The notes below the pieces were generated by a model. It saw only the letters and a program-made list of their open reading frames with translations. It did not search any database and had not been told where the DNA came from. Shown piece by piece: positions 22,088-35,483 of a stretch of DNA of 64,000 nucleotides. The stretch is from Quercus robur (taxonomy: Eukaryota > Streptophyta > Magnoliopsida > Fagales > Fagaceae). A program made the translations under genes and the position numbers. Position 1 is the stretch's first letter, and each line of letters starts with the position of its first letter. The stretch spans positions 15,807,974 to 15,871,973 of the forward strand of contig NC_065536.1 of NCBI RefSeq assembly GCF_932294415.1, in the 5' to 3' direction.

Positions 22088-25000
22088 ACAGAAATGGAGA
22101 CCACATCCGACAAATCACCTACTTGACCTCCAATACTTAATGATTCTAAATCATCTGCTTCTTAACAATTATCATAATCAACACATCTTCAGCAAATATA
22201 AGAAATACAAATATGCTTCAATCCACAGTGAGGTCTAAGCTTAGCATAATTGTAGAAATATGCATTAAAAAAAAACATGGCAATAAGGTAGGCAGGACCA
22301 TAAGGAGGTTTTCCAAAATTCAGATATTTTAAAGAAAAAAAGAAAAATAATAAGAGTAAATTAAGAGAAGAAGTGGGTTGCACTAGGCCCCTTACCATAT
22401 TAACCAAAGCAATAAATATAGAAGCTTAAATTATACCAGCCCTTCCTAATGATTTGACCCCAGCAAATGATATCACTCAGAACTTTAGCAATATGAACAA
22501 TTTTCAAATAAATTGTCATAAAAAATCAATTATTTAGTAGCAGAATGCAGGGTGTTAAGAGCATCCAAACCTCCGAGCTTCATCATCCCGTCGTTTAGCA
22601 TCCATTTCCTTGCTTGGTGGATATTTTGGGAGGCTTGAAGGTTCACAAGCATAAGGTTCTGTTGTGAAGAACTGCAACAACAACAAAAAAGTTGGGAAAA
22701 GAGAAAAATTGGAAGAATATAGGCACAATTTTAGAAGGATATCACACAAGCGACAAGTTCAAAATTAAATAATTAAGTAGGTAGTGTGCAGACCTAGTCA
22801 AATTTTTTAGGATTATCATCTCCATGACTTGATATCAACCTCATTGATGCCTAACACTTTACACAGTGACTTCATTTCACTTAAAATTATAGGGTAAGTA
22901 AGATAGAACTGTTTAATTTCTGTGGGATGTCAGAACAACCATAATTTATATAGCAAACAAAAGTGGTACTCCCAGATCCATTAGGCTATTATTATTTTTT
23001 TTTTAAACTAGGAATATACCAAAAGAAAGCAGAAGGTGAAAATAAAAAAAGAACATAGTATTTTCCAAAAACTACACCCAAGATTTGAAGAACAATAATA
23101 AGTAGGTTAACATTTTCTACAGCAGATCCTTTTTCACAGTTCTAACTTCTAAATGTCGGATATATCCCAACTTCAACATAATGTCGGATATATATAATTA
23201 ATTAATAAATTGCCATGTGTCCCTACTGTAGAATGTCCAAATTTTACAATAATTACCATGTCCAGTGTCCTGTTCCTTCTTAGTAACTAGGTGCTCAGAA
23301 GTCTGTATTATAAACAGATATGATTGCATATTATTACAAAATAGCTAGCTGGAAAAATGAAGAACTTGATCTTTAACGAATTTGTAATGATTTTTAATAA
23401 CAATCTCTACTGTGTATGGTCAAAACTACAGACCAACAAATCAATTAGCACCGACAGGAAATAATGACTTTTAGAAACCAAACCATTACATTAGACCTGC
23501 AATGGACTGTTGATCACTCTAAAGTAAATGACTCCATTACTACACAGTTACTAGTTTAAAGGATTACAATGCATAGCTTCATAAGTGATTGAGAAAATTG
23601 CAAGCTCCCAACGTAAATAAAGAAACCAAGAGAAACTCAAACTGTCGAGATTAGAGAAAGAAATATAGTACTGATCAAGAAGGCATAACATCAACATCAA
23701 GGGATGACAAGAATAGAATATGATCAAGCAAGTTAATTGAAAAAGATTGGTCATAAATACATCAAGACTCACCTCACTTCTTAATGCATCTGTGGCTGTC
23801 CGACGTTCCGCAGGATCAATTGCAAGAAGAGTATCAATAAGGGGCAATGATGATGGTGGGAAATCTTTAAACGTCTCTTTTATGCATCTTTTGTAAGGTT
23901 CTCGGGGCTTGAATAAGGTTGCATTTGGCAACTTTGCTTTTTTAAAGTATTCATCTGATGGTGAGCCACATAGTTTGTATATCTTATGTAGTTGCTCTAC
24001 CTAAGTGAGCAGTAAAGATATCAGACCTGTACTAATACAAATGCTAACATATTTATGTCCAAAATGCAGTAAATGACAGGGAGTGCAAACTCTATACATG
24101 ATATGCTAAGTAAACAATATTCTCACTTCTGCTTACAAATCAGTAACAAGAAGAGGAAGAAAAGAGAATATATTTAAGCTTTAAAGACAATACAATGTTC
24201 CATACACTGAAAAACAAAGGCTCCATGTCTAAAGTACAAGAAACCAAAACAGTAAGATGCAAAAAAATCTAACCTATCCAAGATTTTATAATAATCCAAA
24301 ATAGAAATGATCCTACCACAAAATTGAAGGCCTTTTAATTCAAATTAACAAGCAATGTCGCCAACTAGATTACCACAATCATATCCAATTCCCCATATTT
24401 AAGTTTCTGAGTAAGATGAGAACAGGCCAGTAAAAGCTCAGCTATAATAGCAACAAAAACAATATATTAATACAATAAAATATAAAAAAATACATGCTCA
24501 AGCAATAAACAACACTGCAACAAACTCTGACAGCATTTTGCAGGGCTTCCATTACAACCGCATGTAAAAAATAAAAGATGACTAGAGAGCTATTAATATT
24601 GAAGTAGAGAGTTGACCTATGATGCTTTGTATGAAACAAAGAGAAAGAAGAGAGTGATGAGTTACCTCTGTACGACCAGGCATAATTGGCTTCCCAGCCA
24701 ATAACTCAGCTAAAATGCAACCTGCACTCCAAAGGTCAATGCCCACACCATAATCAGTAGCTCCAAGAAGAAGTTCAGGAGGTCGATACCAAAGAGTGAC
24801 CACCCGACTAGTCATAGGCCGTTTGTGGTTTGGATCACAGATAATAGCCAACCCGAAGTCCGCAATCTTGAGTATTCCATCATTGTCAATAAGAAGATTC
24901 GATCCTTTAATGTCACGGTGAAGCACCCCACGGTTGTGACAGTGCTCAAGTCCAGATAGTAATTGATGCATGTAACATTTGACCTGCAGTAACAGGAACA

Positions 25001-26097
25001 GAATATCAAGCATACCAAAACATGTTTGTTAACTTTAACTTTCAAGGCAAACATGGGCAAACCTGAGCCTCAGTAAATTTGATTGCTGGGCTAGCAGCGA
25101 GTCCAGCTAAATCATGTTCCATGTACTGAAACACCAGATACAAACTACAAGACATCCTTGACGTAGCCAAACCCTCCAACTTTACAACATTGGGATGATC
25201 CAGTCGCCGCAAAATGAGAATTTCTCTAGCCATAAATTTCACACTCTCAGGTTCCAAATTATCAAATCGAACCTTTTTCAGTGCAACAGTTTTACCCGTC
25301 AATATATCTTTAGCTTTGTACACGTTGCTATATGTTCCTTGCCCAATCTAACATCACAAAAAAAGTTTGCGGGAAATAAAAGAATCAAAAGCGCAAATTA
25401 AATCAAAGAAAAACAAAATTAACACTATACATCACAAATTTCCCATCTCAAATGATGTAGCCATCGTGTTTTTCCTTTATTTCAACATATATTGACCAAC
25501 ATTGGGCATTGATTTCAAGCATGTCATTGCCACATCATTTGTGATATGCAATCGAAGAAAGAAAATTCTTGAAGAATGCATCTCAAATGACAGGACACAT
25601 GCATTTACCCATTTTGAAACACAATAAACATAATTTTTGCAATTAATTGGACAACGGCAATGGCTACGTCATTCAAGAGGGCATTAAAAAAATCTCAAAT
25701 TAAACCATTTTCCAAAAAACAAATGGTATCAAACCTTATCAATCTTCTCGAAAGTGTCCGCCCTTCGTGGAACCAACCCCTGGAGTGCCTCCCCACAAGC
25801 ATCTGTGAGCCACGATGGCCAGCCCGCCACAAACTGCTCTCCTCGTGATTGCTTTGATAGACTACTCAACCTTGGATTCCCCCTAGACCTTCTCTTCTCC
25901 CCTGGAGGCCGCTGACCCCCATTACCACCATCCTTCTCCTCCTTTTTTATCCCACCATTATGGACCTCAACATCATTCCTCTCTACTTTCCTTGCTGGAA
26001 CATCATCTACCTTCCTATTTGACTGAGAACTCAAATTCTTATCCTCATTTGCCTCAGATACTATACCCGACACTTCTCGACTGATTACACACCCCAT
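20262..26097 (-). CDS. CDK-like Ser/Thr protein kinase, IBS1/At1g54610 family (583 aa)
   Basis: Seven exons splice cleanly: 25735-26097, 25063-25347, 24666-24983, 23773-24000, 22571-22671, 21840-21957 and 20262-20600. The N-terminus MGCVISRE fits N-myristoylation plus palmitoylation, so membrane attachment is likely. The kinase domain runs from about residue 122 to 405: glycine loop GQGTYSNV (123-130), VALKK with the ATP lysine near 145, ESVKFMAREI as the helix C motif, catalytic HRDIKGSN (Asp 240), DFG (258-260), VVTLWYRPPE activation segment, and DLWSAGCI. Ahead of it is the family's WPSWLTDACGEALQGLVPRR. The basic tail includes KTRTRDRAARAFPAPEANAE, HANAKSKSEKFPPPHQDG and a lysine-rich end. 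CDK-like kinases of this group are not shown to need cyclins; Arabidopsis IBS1 acts in priming of defence. The exact substrate is unknown. No lesion was seen. Confidence 0.93.
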
Positions 26098-26105
26098 TTC
26101 TTCAA

Positions 26106-26770
26106 TCTAAATCTCATTGCTCAACATAGTCTACACACCCACATAAACATACACATCTAAGACCTTCAGTAACATAGAATTATCTCAAAAAAATCAACCA
26201 ACTGGCAAGCATAAAATAACTTCAAGAATCAACAACTTAAATCCAATTCTATCTCTAGCTACATGATCCAAACATAGTAAATAGGAACTTTGATTGATCC
26301 GAGTATAAAATTTTTTTTCCCACATAAACAAGCATATCTATGCATATAAACATAGACCCACATGATCAAAAGTACATAAAATCATTCAGACAGTCACAGT
26401 AAATTAAATTATCAACGATTTGGGGCTTCCAAGATTCACTTGGAGCCAAAAGTTGATCTGGGTATTCAACTAAAGTAAGAAAAGGAGAGAGCTTTAAAAG
26501 TAAGAGATGAAAAGGAAATGAGTTACTGGGTATCAAAGATTTACTATGTCAGAGAGAGAGAGAGAGACTTACAGTGATTGAATCTGAGTGATGCAAAGAA
26601 AGTGACTGGTGGCATCAGAGAGAGAGAGAGAGAGAGAGAGAGTGATTGTAATAGAAAAGCTGTGTTTTTGTTTTGGTGTGTTGTGTTTAGTTATGCCGTC
26701 TTTAACTCTTGCGCTCAGACAAGAAGAAGAATAAAAAGAGAAGCAGCAGAGATCTTCCTATTTTCCTAAC
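26106..26770 (-). promoter_or_regulatory. Kinase 5' leader with probable leader intron
   Basis: Two GA runs (26552-26567 and 26612-26641) read as CT-rich leader on the coding strand. A strong donor (GTAAGTC at 26572-26566) and an acceptor (TTTAG, exon resuming at 26106, just above the ATG) suggest a leader intron of about 465 bp. The transcription start is not visible but is probably near 26750-26830. Confidence 0.45.
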
Positions 26771-26799
26771 ACGAAAGTCAAACCCCCTTCTGGCCCCTT

Positions 26800-27868
26800 T
26801 CTACACTCTCTCTCTCTAACATGGACTGGAAACTGGACTTTTTTTTTGTTTGTTTTTACTTTTTAGAAACAGTTTAATCCCCAAATTTGTTATTCAAAGA
26901 AAAAAAAACTGTTTTTTTGTTTAGTTAAATTATAAATTATATCCTTTCAATTTATTCGTTCAAATTTTTTTTTTTTCATTTTTTTAATCCTTCAATTTAA
27001 ATATGTTATCAATTTTTAGTTCTTCCATCAATTCTTACCGGTAGTTGCAGTGATATTTTCCCTTTAAAAAGTAATACTGTTTTAGTGAATTTAATGGTGC
27101 TATTATGTGAAGGACTATTGAGAAGTTGAAAGGACTAAAAATAAAAAATAAATTAAAAACGTATCAAGGTTAGAAAGTTTATTTTGTAATTAAATCTTTT
27201 TTATTTATTTTCTTTGGTTTTCTTTTTTTTGCTGAATATTTTTTCTTTTTCTTTGGTTTCTTATTTGTTTTTTCTTGTAACTTTTGTAATTTTGTTACAT
27301 AATTTTACCTTAGCTGGGCTTTTTCGATAAACTTCCTTCGCTGGGCTCAACATATAAAGAAATGATTCAATAAATCGGTATCTGGGTTTGGGATTTAAGT
27401 ATTTAACTAGAGCCTAGAGGTACAGTATTGGGATGGAAGAAAAGCAACAGTGTAGCCAACAAATATATATTCAATTAGATTTCAATTTGGAATTTAATTA
27501 TTCATTAATTTTGTGTCATGTGTCCATTTAATCTAAGTTTTAAAATTTTTGTGCTAAATGAGTTAATTCAGTATAAAAATTGTATTTTAATTATAGTTTA
27601 ATTTTGCACCACAAATCCAATCTAATCTAAATTTTTTTAATTTTTGTGCCAAATAAGTTAATTTAATGTAGAAAATAAGAAGTCTAATATAAATAAGCCA
27701 TCAAAAAATATAATCATATATCTAACTCTATATATAAAATTAAAGAAAGAGAGAGTTTTAATGATTTTATATTTATGAGCCTTTTTTTTTGTATAACTAA
27801 AAATAATTTAAATTTATAATTCATTTATGTAATATACCATGACAATTTACGGTCCATTATTAACTAGG

Positions 27869-27903
<35 letters not shown>

Positions 27904-28780
27904 CTTTTTTAAAATCAAAATTGGATTTTGCTTTTTGTAGCTTTCCATACAAATTAAATTGTTTAGATTTTTACTGTTATTTTTTCTTTGAACTAATGAG
28001 TATATTTTCTATACTGTTTTTCTATTAAGATATTTTGTATTCAAAGATATTGAACATAACAAACTGTATGTGAGCTGAACAATCCTATGCACTTATCCCT
28101 ATTCAATTTAGGAGATACTATTTAACCAATTTATTATTTTATTTTGTATTATATTTAATACAATTTCATAGATAATAATTGTGAGTTGATATTGTATATG
28201 TAGTATTCAATAATGATTTTCAAAATTATATACTTAATAGCAATGTAATGAGAAACTTGATGTAGTCAATATCATGAAAATTGCAAGGAAAAGCTATTTT
28301 AGTACCTCTAAATATCCTGGTCGAACTGTATCCTATATGTTTAATAACTCAAACTAATATCAATAGCACCACTACAATTCATTATTCTCATGCGTAAGCA
28401 TAGTTTACATACTAGTTGTAGTAAAAGGTAATGTATTTGAAATTCTAACCATTAAATTACACATTCTTTATATGCTTAACATGTATGTCAAATTTGTTCA
28501 AATTGTAATTTTTATAGAGAAATTAGAAATATTGAATGCTATTCAATCCATAAATGTATAATTTATGCATAATTTAAGACTAAAAAAACTTGAAATTTAA
28601 AAATTTGGTTGATGACATAACTATTGACAGGCCCATGAATTCAAAATAGGGGGATGGAGTATGAGAAAAAAAATCATTAAACTCCAAATAAGAATTCATT
28701 TAGAATTCACAAACTACAAACAAAGACAAAGAGACAAAATCATTGATCCAATATTCTTAGTGTATTACTTATATACCAAT
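26800..28780. other. AT-rich intergenic stretch without a gene
   Basis: Homopolymer runs and a (TA)n microsatellite at 27872-27900 are all that stands out. No exon, RNA gene or structured element was recognised. Confidence 0.5.
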
Positions 28781-28781
28781 T

Positions 28782-29390
28782 GATGGTGTATTATAACACA
28801 CCAGCTCCAAACTTGTCCAATGCGGTCATCCAAGGCAAACGAAGCAAATGTAGATGGATTGCATTATAGTATGCTCATCCACGATGAGGTTGTCCGTTTG
28901 AAGAAATACCTGGACGACCTTCCTGCATTCTAGGCGTCTCTCCCCATGCAAGCTTAGGACAAGCTTGTCGCTTAGCCCGAGACGCAAAGGTCAAGGCTCA
29001 TTACCATAGCCAGTTTCCAATAACAGTTATGGAAAACAAGCCCAAATAACGTAACTTCCATAGAAAATATGGAAGTTACCTCCGAGTCTTCTGAATTTCT
29101 CAGTGATAGGAGAAGTTACTAAACAAGTAACCGTCCAAAAGTGTGTGCTATATAAGCATTCATCCACGAGAGGGTAAGTCATTCAGATACTTCCACAAAA
29201 ACAAGAATCTTAGAAATACTAACTTTACCATTGGAGGATTCTTGGCCAGTCTTCCCCGGTCGCCTCTGATTTTGTGTTTACTTTTTCAAGACTTTCAAGT
29301 GCTCTCTGATCACTGACGCTGGGGACATTCATCCTACTGATTTCACTGTGTTCATCACCAATCAATTATTCAACTCCATACACACTTTTC
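28782..29390 (+). mobile_element. Ty3/Gypsy LTR fragment or solo LTR (plus orientation)
   Basis: TGCTATATAAGCATTC (TATA box, near 29147) is followed about 70 bp later by CTAACTTTACCATTGGAGGA and TTCTTGGCCAGTCTTCCCC, the Tat-lineage Gypsy LTR signature also found inverted at 15240. The start TGATGGTGTATT and the end near CATCACCAATCA are guesses. No internal retroelement genes flank it. Confidence 0.6.
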
Positions 29391-29470
29391 GTAACTTTGC
29401 TAATTATTATTATTTTTATTGAATTACTGCTGTCAACACACTTTATCACTGTATGTTGTCCATCAAACAA

Positions 29471-29471
<1 letters not shown>

Positions 29472-29540
<69 letters not shown>
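29472..29540. repeat. (CT)n(TA)n compound microsatellite
   Basis: About 40 bp of CT repeat passes directly into about 28 bp of TA repeat. It is highly length-variable DNA and explains the low-complexity ORF reading through it. Confidence 0.95.
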
Positions 29541-29822
29541 ACAGCCTCTAAGACAAAGACTCACAATCACATTCATAAACACACAAAAAACCAAAGGAGC
29601 CTCAACCAATACTATATCCAATGTTGTTTCAATTTTGTCATGGGTACAATATATTTTGGTATCCGTTAATACTAATTTACCATTTCAATGTTACTAAGGA
29701 ACTATTTAGTAATCTGTTAATAATTAGAATTGTAATATTTTTTATTAATTATGCCATTTTTTGATTAGAATAATTAAGATAAAAATAAGATAATATGAAA
29801 ATTAATGAGAAGTAATAAATAT

Positions 29823-29877
29823 GAAGTAGTGAACGTGTTTTTTTTTTTTTTTTTGGAGGAGAAGTAGTGAACGTGTT
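29823..29877. mobile_element. Minimal poly(T) insertion with 17-bp target duplication
   Basis: GAAGTAGTGAACGTGTT occurs at 29823-29839 and again at 29861-29877, separated only by a T run and GGAGGA. This is what a LINE-mediated insertion looks like when almost the whole element is 5'-truncated. Confidence 0.75.
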
Positions 29878-29879
29878 GG

Positions 29880-31390
29880 TGGATGGAAAGTGGGTTTTTT
29901 TTGAGTGAACAATTTAAAAACTAATGGGTAAATCCGTAAATGAAATAATCAAAAAAGTAATTATTTTGCCAACATGTACCCCATCTTTTGCCCAAGTCCC
30001 AAATGCCCTTTCTTTTATTTTTCCCCCACCCTTTTTCTTTTGGGTGAATTTCAGTTGTTAATATGGCTGAATTTTTGTTTGGGTTGGGTATTTTTTGGGG
30101 TATATGATTGTAGTTGCTTGGACTGGGTTGTGATATTGTTTGGGTTTGATTTGGATTGTGGTATTGTTTGGGTTGAGTTTTAATTTTAATTTTGTGGATG
30201 GGGCCAATCTTTGGAAGCAAGGGGGGCGAAAATCTATTTTTACTTGGGCCTCAGTTGAAAATGGGTATGAAACATATACTATTTATTTATTTTGGGTAGA
30301 GCCAGAGGGGGCTTGGGCTCCCATGGGCCCTTACTAGTTCGTCCCTGAATGGATCTTTAATCTTTTTTTTTTTTTTTTTTATATATAAATTTTAGCAAGT
30401 ATAGATGATATAATAATAAAAATGCAATTTAATGATGGATTTGCAAAGTTCGCATCTAATAAAAAGATGTAAGGAGAGTGTTGTGAGTTTGAAGGGAAAC
30501 TCTCACTAAAAAATTAATATGACTATATATTTTAAAAATATAACAATTGGATTGTATATTCTAAATATGTATGTCAAATTCATTTAAATTAGATATTATT
30601 TACTATTCGATCCATAGACATATTTTTATGTACAATTTAATACTACGAAAACATGAACTTTAAATATTTAATTGATGACATAATTATTAATCTTTAATCT
30701 TCTTGAAATTTTGCAACTATGGATTTGTGAAAATTTTGCAACTATGGAGGATATAATAAGAAAATACAATCTAAATGTGGATTTGTCAAATTTTACATCC
30801 AATAAAAAAAATATAAGGAGAATTTAAAAGATTTTATCTTTAAACTAGTTTTAAGAGAAATTTTGTCCTTATTTTATCCTATTTATGCTTTACCTACAAA
30901 AGAAATACACTAACTCCACAAAATATATGGTAAAATGGTGTTTTCTTCTCTAACATTCATGATGGATCCCACCATAAATGTGAAAGGGAGCACTACATCA
31001 CTGTACTGCAGGAGTACCTAATCATTACTCTTACTTAAGTTGTTTCATGTAATGTAACTATTGGCAAAATATGTGGTGTGGGGATCATACTTTGAGTTGC
31101 ATTCCCTGTTGTATGTTATATAGTTGATGCCATGAGACTGTTTTGAGTACTATTCATATGTGCCAAAATCAGTTGGAGGGAAATCCTTTAGAATAATGGG
31201 AATTCTGAATTCTCTAGAATAATGCTATGTAATTTTACCATTTTTTCTCAATCCATTTTCTTTTAATTGACAAGTAAGAATGTGATATTTACCCAATAAT
31301 TAGTGGACTTTAAATTATATTTGACACACTCAACAAACATGTTAGGATTATTAGATAAATTCCAAGAGATAAATATCATGTGTCTAGCTC
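29880..31390. other. Intergenic DNA with transposon-end debris
   Basis: No gene. Around 30300-30350 the text GAGGGGGCTTGGGCTCCCAT then AGTTCGTCCCTGA resembles the degraded transposon tail seen at 13900-13960. A poly(T) run at 30363-30380 and AT-rich sequence make up the rest. Confidence 0.4.
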
Positions 31391-31394
31391 ATTG

Positions 31395-31923
31395 TTGTCA
31401 AAATCCGATTTGGATCCTACAATCTTATGATTTTATGATCCCACCTGCCCAAAACGATCCGGATCTTTCAAGGATCTTTGCGATTGTTCAGGATTGGTAG
31501 GATTGTATGATTTTGATGATCCCAAATGATCTTGGTTTCTTGTAATATTTTTTAACTTAACAGAAGACTTAGTTGGACTTAAATGAAAAATAATATCCTA
31601 ATATACCAAGTTTTGCTGTTGTAATATAGAGAGATAGAGTGTCAGTTGGACCCAAATGAAAAATAACATCCCAATAGAGTATCACGTTTTAAGGTTTTTG
31701 ACCTCTTTAAATGATGCTTACAAATGGATGTAGTGATGTATGGTAATTACATCAATTAGATGCAAATTATGAATGAATGTATAATTTATGTGATTATTTA
31801 ACATATCAATGTGTTTTTTTCGCCCCTCAAATAATGCAGGATCTTACGATCTACAATCCCGATCCTACGATTCATGATCTCATCTACCTCTCACGATCTT
31901 ACGTAAGATCTCGATTTTGACAA
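31395..31923. mobile_element. MITE-like element with TTGTCAAAATC ends
   Basis: The left end TTGTCAAAATCCGATTTGG is the inverse of the right end (GATCTCGATTTTGACAA), and subterminal words GATCCTAC, TACAATC and GGATC recur in mirror order. It is about 0.53 kb and non-coding. A target duplication is not evident. Confidence 0.6.
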
Positions 31924-32276
31924 CCTTGGTCTAGTTAAAATAAATGTGTGACTTTTTGACCTAATTGAAAATAATATCTAATATCTCTTGACAAACATAA
32001 ATAATTTCCTTAATTGAATTGTGGTTTCAAGTGTGTCCAAGGTTAGTTTTATCTAAATTTGGGCTCACCAGAGCAATCTAAAACTGTGGAAACACATCGA
32101 TGAATCCCTAATGCCCTTTAAGAGAAAACAAATGTCAGCTTAAGAAATAAACACATTTTTCATGATAAGCTCTAATTGGAAAATTTCATATTTCCATGAT
32201 TATTCAATCAACAAAATTTAAAACTCTAGTTCTCAACAAAATTTAAGGTCGGAAAAATTACGTTATCAACATGTGT

Positions 32277-33130
32277 GTCTCATAAAACCTCTAGACTGAA
32301 ATCTATTTCTTGGTAGTGTGCTTTTAGTGTCTCCAACCTATATGTCTTACATAATCAATTCCAAGAGAACTACTCTGTAGCTGAATATACTTTGAGCACC
32401 ATGCCAAAGAGAGAAAATACTAAGTTTTAAGTATAGTAGTATAGTTGTATACTATTTAATATAGTGCTATTGATATTAATTCTGTTCAGTTTTCCTTAAA
32501 AACTTGTAATTTTTCTTCTTGTGGGGCAAGTGCATTGGACTCATCATCTAATTTAGTAATACACTTCATCGTCCAATTTTAATAAACTATATTAGAAGAG
32601 TATACAACCTAGCACCATGTTATTTCTCTAACTCTAACAAAGCTCTAAAGTTGTTTGAGTTTTTGTATGATTTCAGACATGGATTTTGGACATGCAAGTG
32701 TTGAATTATGTGCATCAAAGTACCAACTTTGAAATTTCTATAGCAGTAACATTGATGCATCCTCTCTTAACAAAGCTCTAAATTTGCTTGAGTTTTTGAA
32801 TGATTTCAATCATGGATTTTATTGTTGCATGCTCATTGAAGCAAAACTTTAGAAACTGCATATCATTTCTATTGGTATAGCTACTTTGCTATGTTTGAAA
32901 TGTGCGTTTTATAAAAACTCTAGAATTAAATCTATTCCTTGGTAGTGTGTTTTTGGTGTCTCCAACCTCTATGTCTTACACAATCAATTCGAAGAGAATT
33001 ACTTTTTAGCTGTGTATATTTGAAGCCTTGATTGAGTGTCATGCCAAAGAGAGAAAATACTAAGTTTTAGGTATAGTATACTAAATTTTAAGTATACTAT
33101 AGTATGGTATAATTGTATACTATTTAATTT
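32277..33130. repeat. Diverged direct duplication, ~640 bp offset
   Basis: The block at about 32277-32470 recurs at about 32912-33125, sharing TTGGTAGTGTGYTTTTRGTG, TCTCCAACCT, TATGTCTTAC and GCCAAAGAGAGAAAATACTA. A second matching pair, AACAAAGCTCTAAA followed by GTTTGAG/GCTTGAG, occurs at 32637 and 32768. It lies just 3' of the orphan kinase exon and may be duplicated intron sequence of that lost gene. Confidence 0.6.
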
Positions 33131-33317
33131 AATGTTATTAATATCAATATCCCCACAATGAATGAAAATAGATGATCCTTATTCTCTCCATTAGTTTATT
33201 CTTTGTTGTGTTATTTTAATAAACAACACAATTATTATTTAAATCAATTTTTTTTAATTCTAAAGCAACATATAAAATATAATTAGTTTGTAGTTGAAAG
33301 ATTAGTATAGAACTCAC

Positions 33318-33444
33318 CATTGATGAGATCTGATAGTTTGTTTGGCACATACTCCAAAACTAGGCATAGGTGGTCCTCCACACAATATCCAATTAGCTCT
33401 TGAATGTTGTCATGGTGAATTTGTACGAGGGACTTCTTCTCTAC
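33318..33444 (-). pseudogene. Orphan exon of a receptor-like kinase
   Basis: The minus strand, between an acceptor (CTTCAG) and a donor (GTGAGT), reads VEKKSLVQIHHDNIQELIGY then CVEDHLCLVLEYVPNK and LSDLING. This matches the helix C-to-hinge part of plant receptor-like kinases (HHxNLVxLxGYCxE, LVYEYVPN), PERK-like in flavour. The usual LVYEYVPNxSLxxHLHG has drifted. No neighbouring kinase exon was found on either side within several kb, so it is a remnant although its frame is open. Confidence 0.6.
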
Positions 33445-33449
33445 CTGAA

Positions 33450-35150
33450 GTAGAATTGATGCAGTAAATTATGCAAGATTGAAATGGAAAAATAGATAAT
33501 GTATTGGTTGGGAAGCAACCTCCCACGCTGTTCTTTTAGACAAGTGGAATTTTTTTACCATAAACTACTTTAAATATGCTTTGCCCCTAAACAATTCAGA
33601 ATAGTTGCTCTTAATCATTGATTGTTCAAAATCATTTGTGAACTATTTCATTTGTTCCTTGCTAAACTAAATCACCGGTGCCATCTATTCCAAAGTTCAA
33701 AATGGGTACATAGTTAGTACAAATTGGGTGTACAACAAAGAAGGTAGTGACTATTATTTTGGAAATTCATGTTTAGTATTTGTATTATTGTCTTTTGTGA
33801 TGGAAATTATTATTCTTCCATTGGAATCATTGCTGTAATTTTATGAAAAATGAAAGGAAATAGAGATTAAGCAAAATGAAGAAGATTTTAGAGATTTGTA
33901 TTAACTAAATATGATTTCATTGATAATCAACTATATGGTCTACACAATGCTTGCATAGATATTTTGTAGCTCCTAAACTGTTTTGGCTCCTAATCTGACA
34001 GAATAACAAACTTCTACTCTAACCAATCTATACATGACACGTGTAAAGTTCACAAAACAAATCCTATTACTAATAGCTAATACTAAGCTACATGTTTATC
34101 TGACTTTAATCTCTTCCTCACTTTACTACATGTTGTTTTGGTCTGAATTGTATTTGCAGTAGCTTGGCTTGTGTCATCTTCTACACTTGTCTTCACAAAA
34201 AATACATACATGCACTATCATCTGATCTCGATTGCATATTAGAAAAAGGAAAAAAAAAAAGCAAGGCATGTTTGGGTAAATACTTCATTTTTTAAATGAA
34301 TAAAGTTAAACAATAATGATTATATCTTGCTTCCAGTTCAACATGCTTAAAACATTTCATTCCCTTAGTTTCATGCACAAGAATATCCTCACTGGCCTCA
34401 TTATAAGCAATTTAGTGGGTTATAGATTAGGCTTGAAGCAATAGAAAAAAAAAGTTTATTCTTATCTCTGCGCAGATTATTGTAGCCAGTTTTTTCACAT
34501 AAATTTTTCATAGTTCATAGTCCACAGTCTAGCGGTTGTAGGTGTCTAACCTGTGCATTTTTTGTTTCCTTTTTTTGTTAAGACTCGAATAAGGAACAAA
34601 TTTGGTTAGCTCTCAGTATCACAGTCTAGGTTCTCTCTCTCAAATCTCTTTCACACAAAACCTAGAATAGGTTCAAATTGCTTTTCATAACTCTATTTTC
34701 TCTCTCGTAATTTTTCTTGGTTCGAATTGGTTTTCATAACTCTATTTTCTGTCTCTCATAATTTCCAACCAAATCAAACATAGCACTTCATTAAAAATGT
34801 TGACTACGTTAAAAGACTTATTATATCCCACGTTTGGTTAATTGGGGTAGTTGAGAGTGGGAGAGGGAGTTCAAAAAATTGTTTACTAAAATGGAAATTG
34901 ACTGGAAAACAATTAAAGATTAATCCAAAAGCATAGAATTATGCGCATAATTAAAAGTAAGAAGCTCAAAGTTGAGCAAGGTGGGCCTATTGATGTATAT
35001 AGGTAATTTGGGCCAAAGTTGAATGGGCTCTTGTATTAAATATAAGATGGTAATTTGGGCCTACTCAATGGTCCAAAGTCCAAAGTCGAAATCCATGATG
35101 GGAAAGGAAAAAGAATTCGGAGCCTGTGTGGAAAACCGAAAACTAGTAGT
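33450..35150. other. Intergenic stretch, probable degraded retroelement
   Basis: No gene. Segment 33880-34200 has the look of an old Copia-type LTR but no diagnostic border. At 34680-34760 a ~70-bp direct repeat (TTTTCATAACTCTATTTTCT twice) is visible. Confidence 0.35.
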
Positions 35151-35151
35151 A

Positions 35152-35205
35152 GTATACTAGCCTCATTACATGCGCTTCGCGCATGTGATAAGGCTTTTTT
35201 TATTT
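35152..35205 (-). mobile_element. Helitron-like 3' terminus, copy 1
   Basis: On the minus strand a GC-rich hairpin (ACATGCGCGAAGCGCATGT) is followed by AATGAGG and CTAG then T. A hairpin a few bases before CTRR, with T after it, is the rule for plant Helitron 3' ends. The matching 5' TC end was not identified. Confidence 0.5.
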
Positions 35206-35483
35206 CCTAGTGGTCCTATTTTGTAGGAAAAAAAAAACCGTGTTTTTTATTTTATTTTATATATATAATTTTTATTTTGAAAATCTAATTTATAAATTGA
35301 TAGAACAATTTGAAAATTAACAGGATAGTGGTCCTATTTTTTAGGCAATGTTTTAGTGGGAGTTAAAGTTGCATTTTTACTAGATTATTCTTTAGTTTTG
35401 TCTCTACTTAAACATAGGGATGTAAAAGCATTTTTGAACTAAAAAAAGAGAAATCTAAACAGAGAAAGCCCCTTAAATAATAG

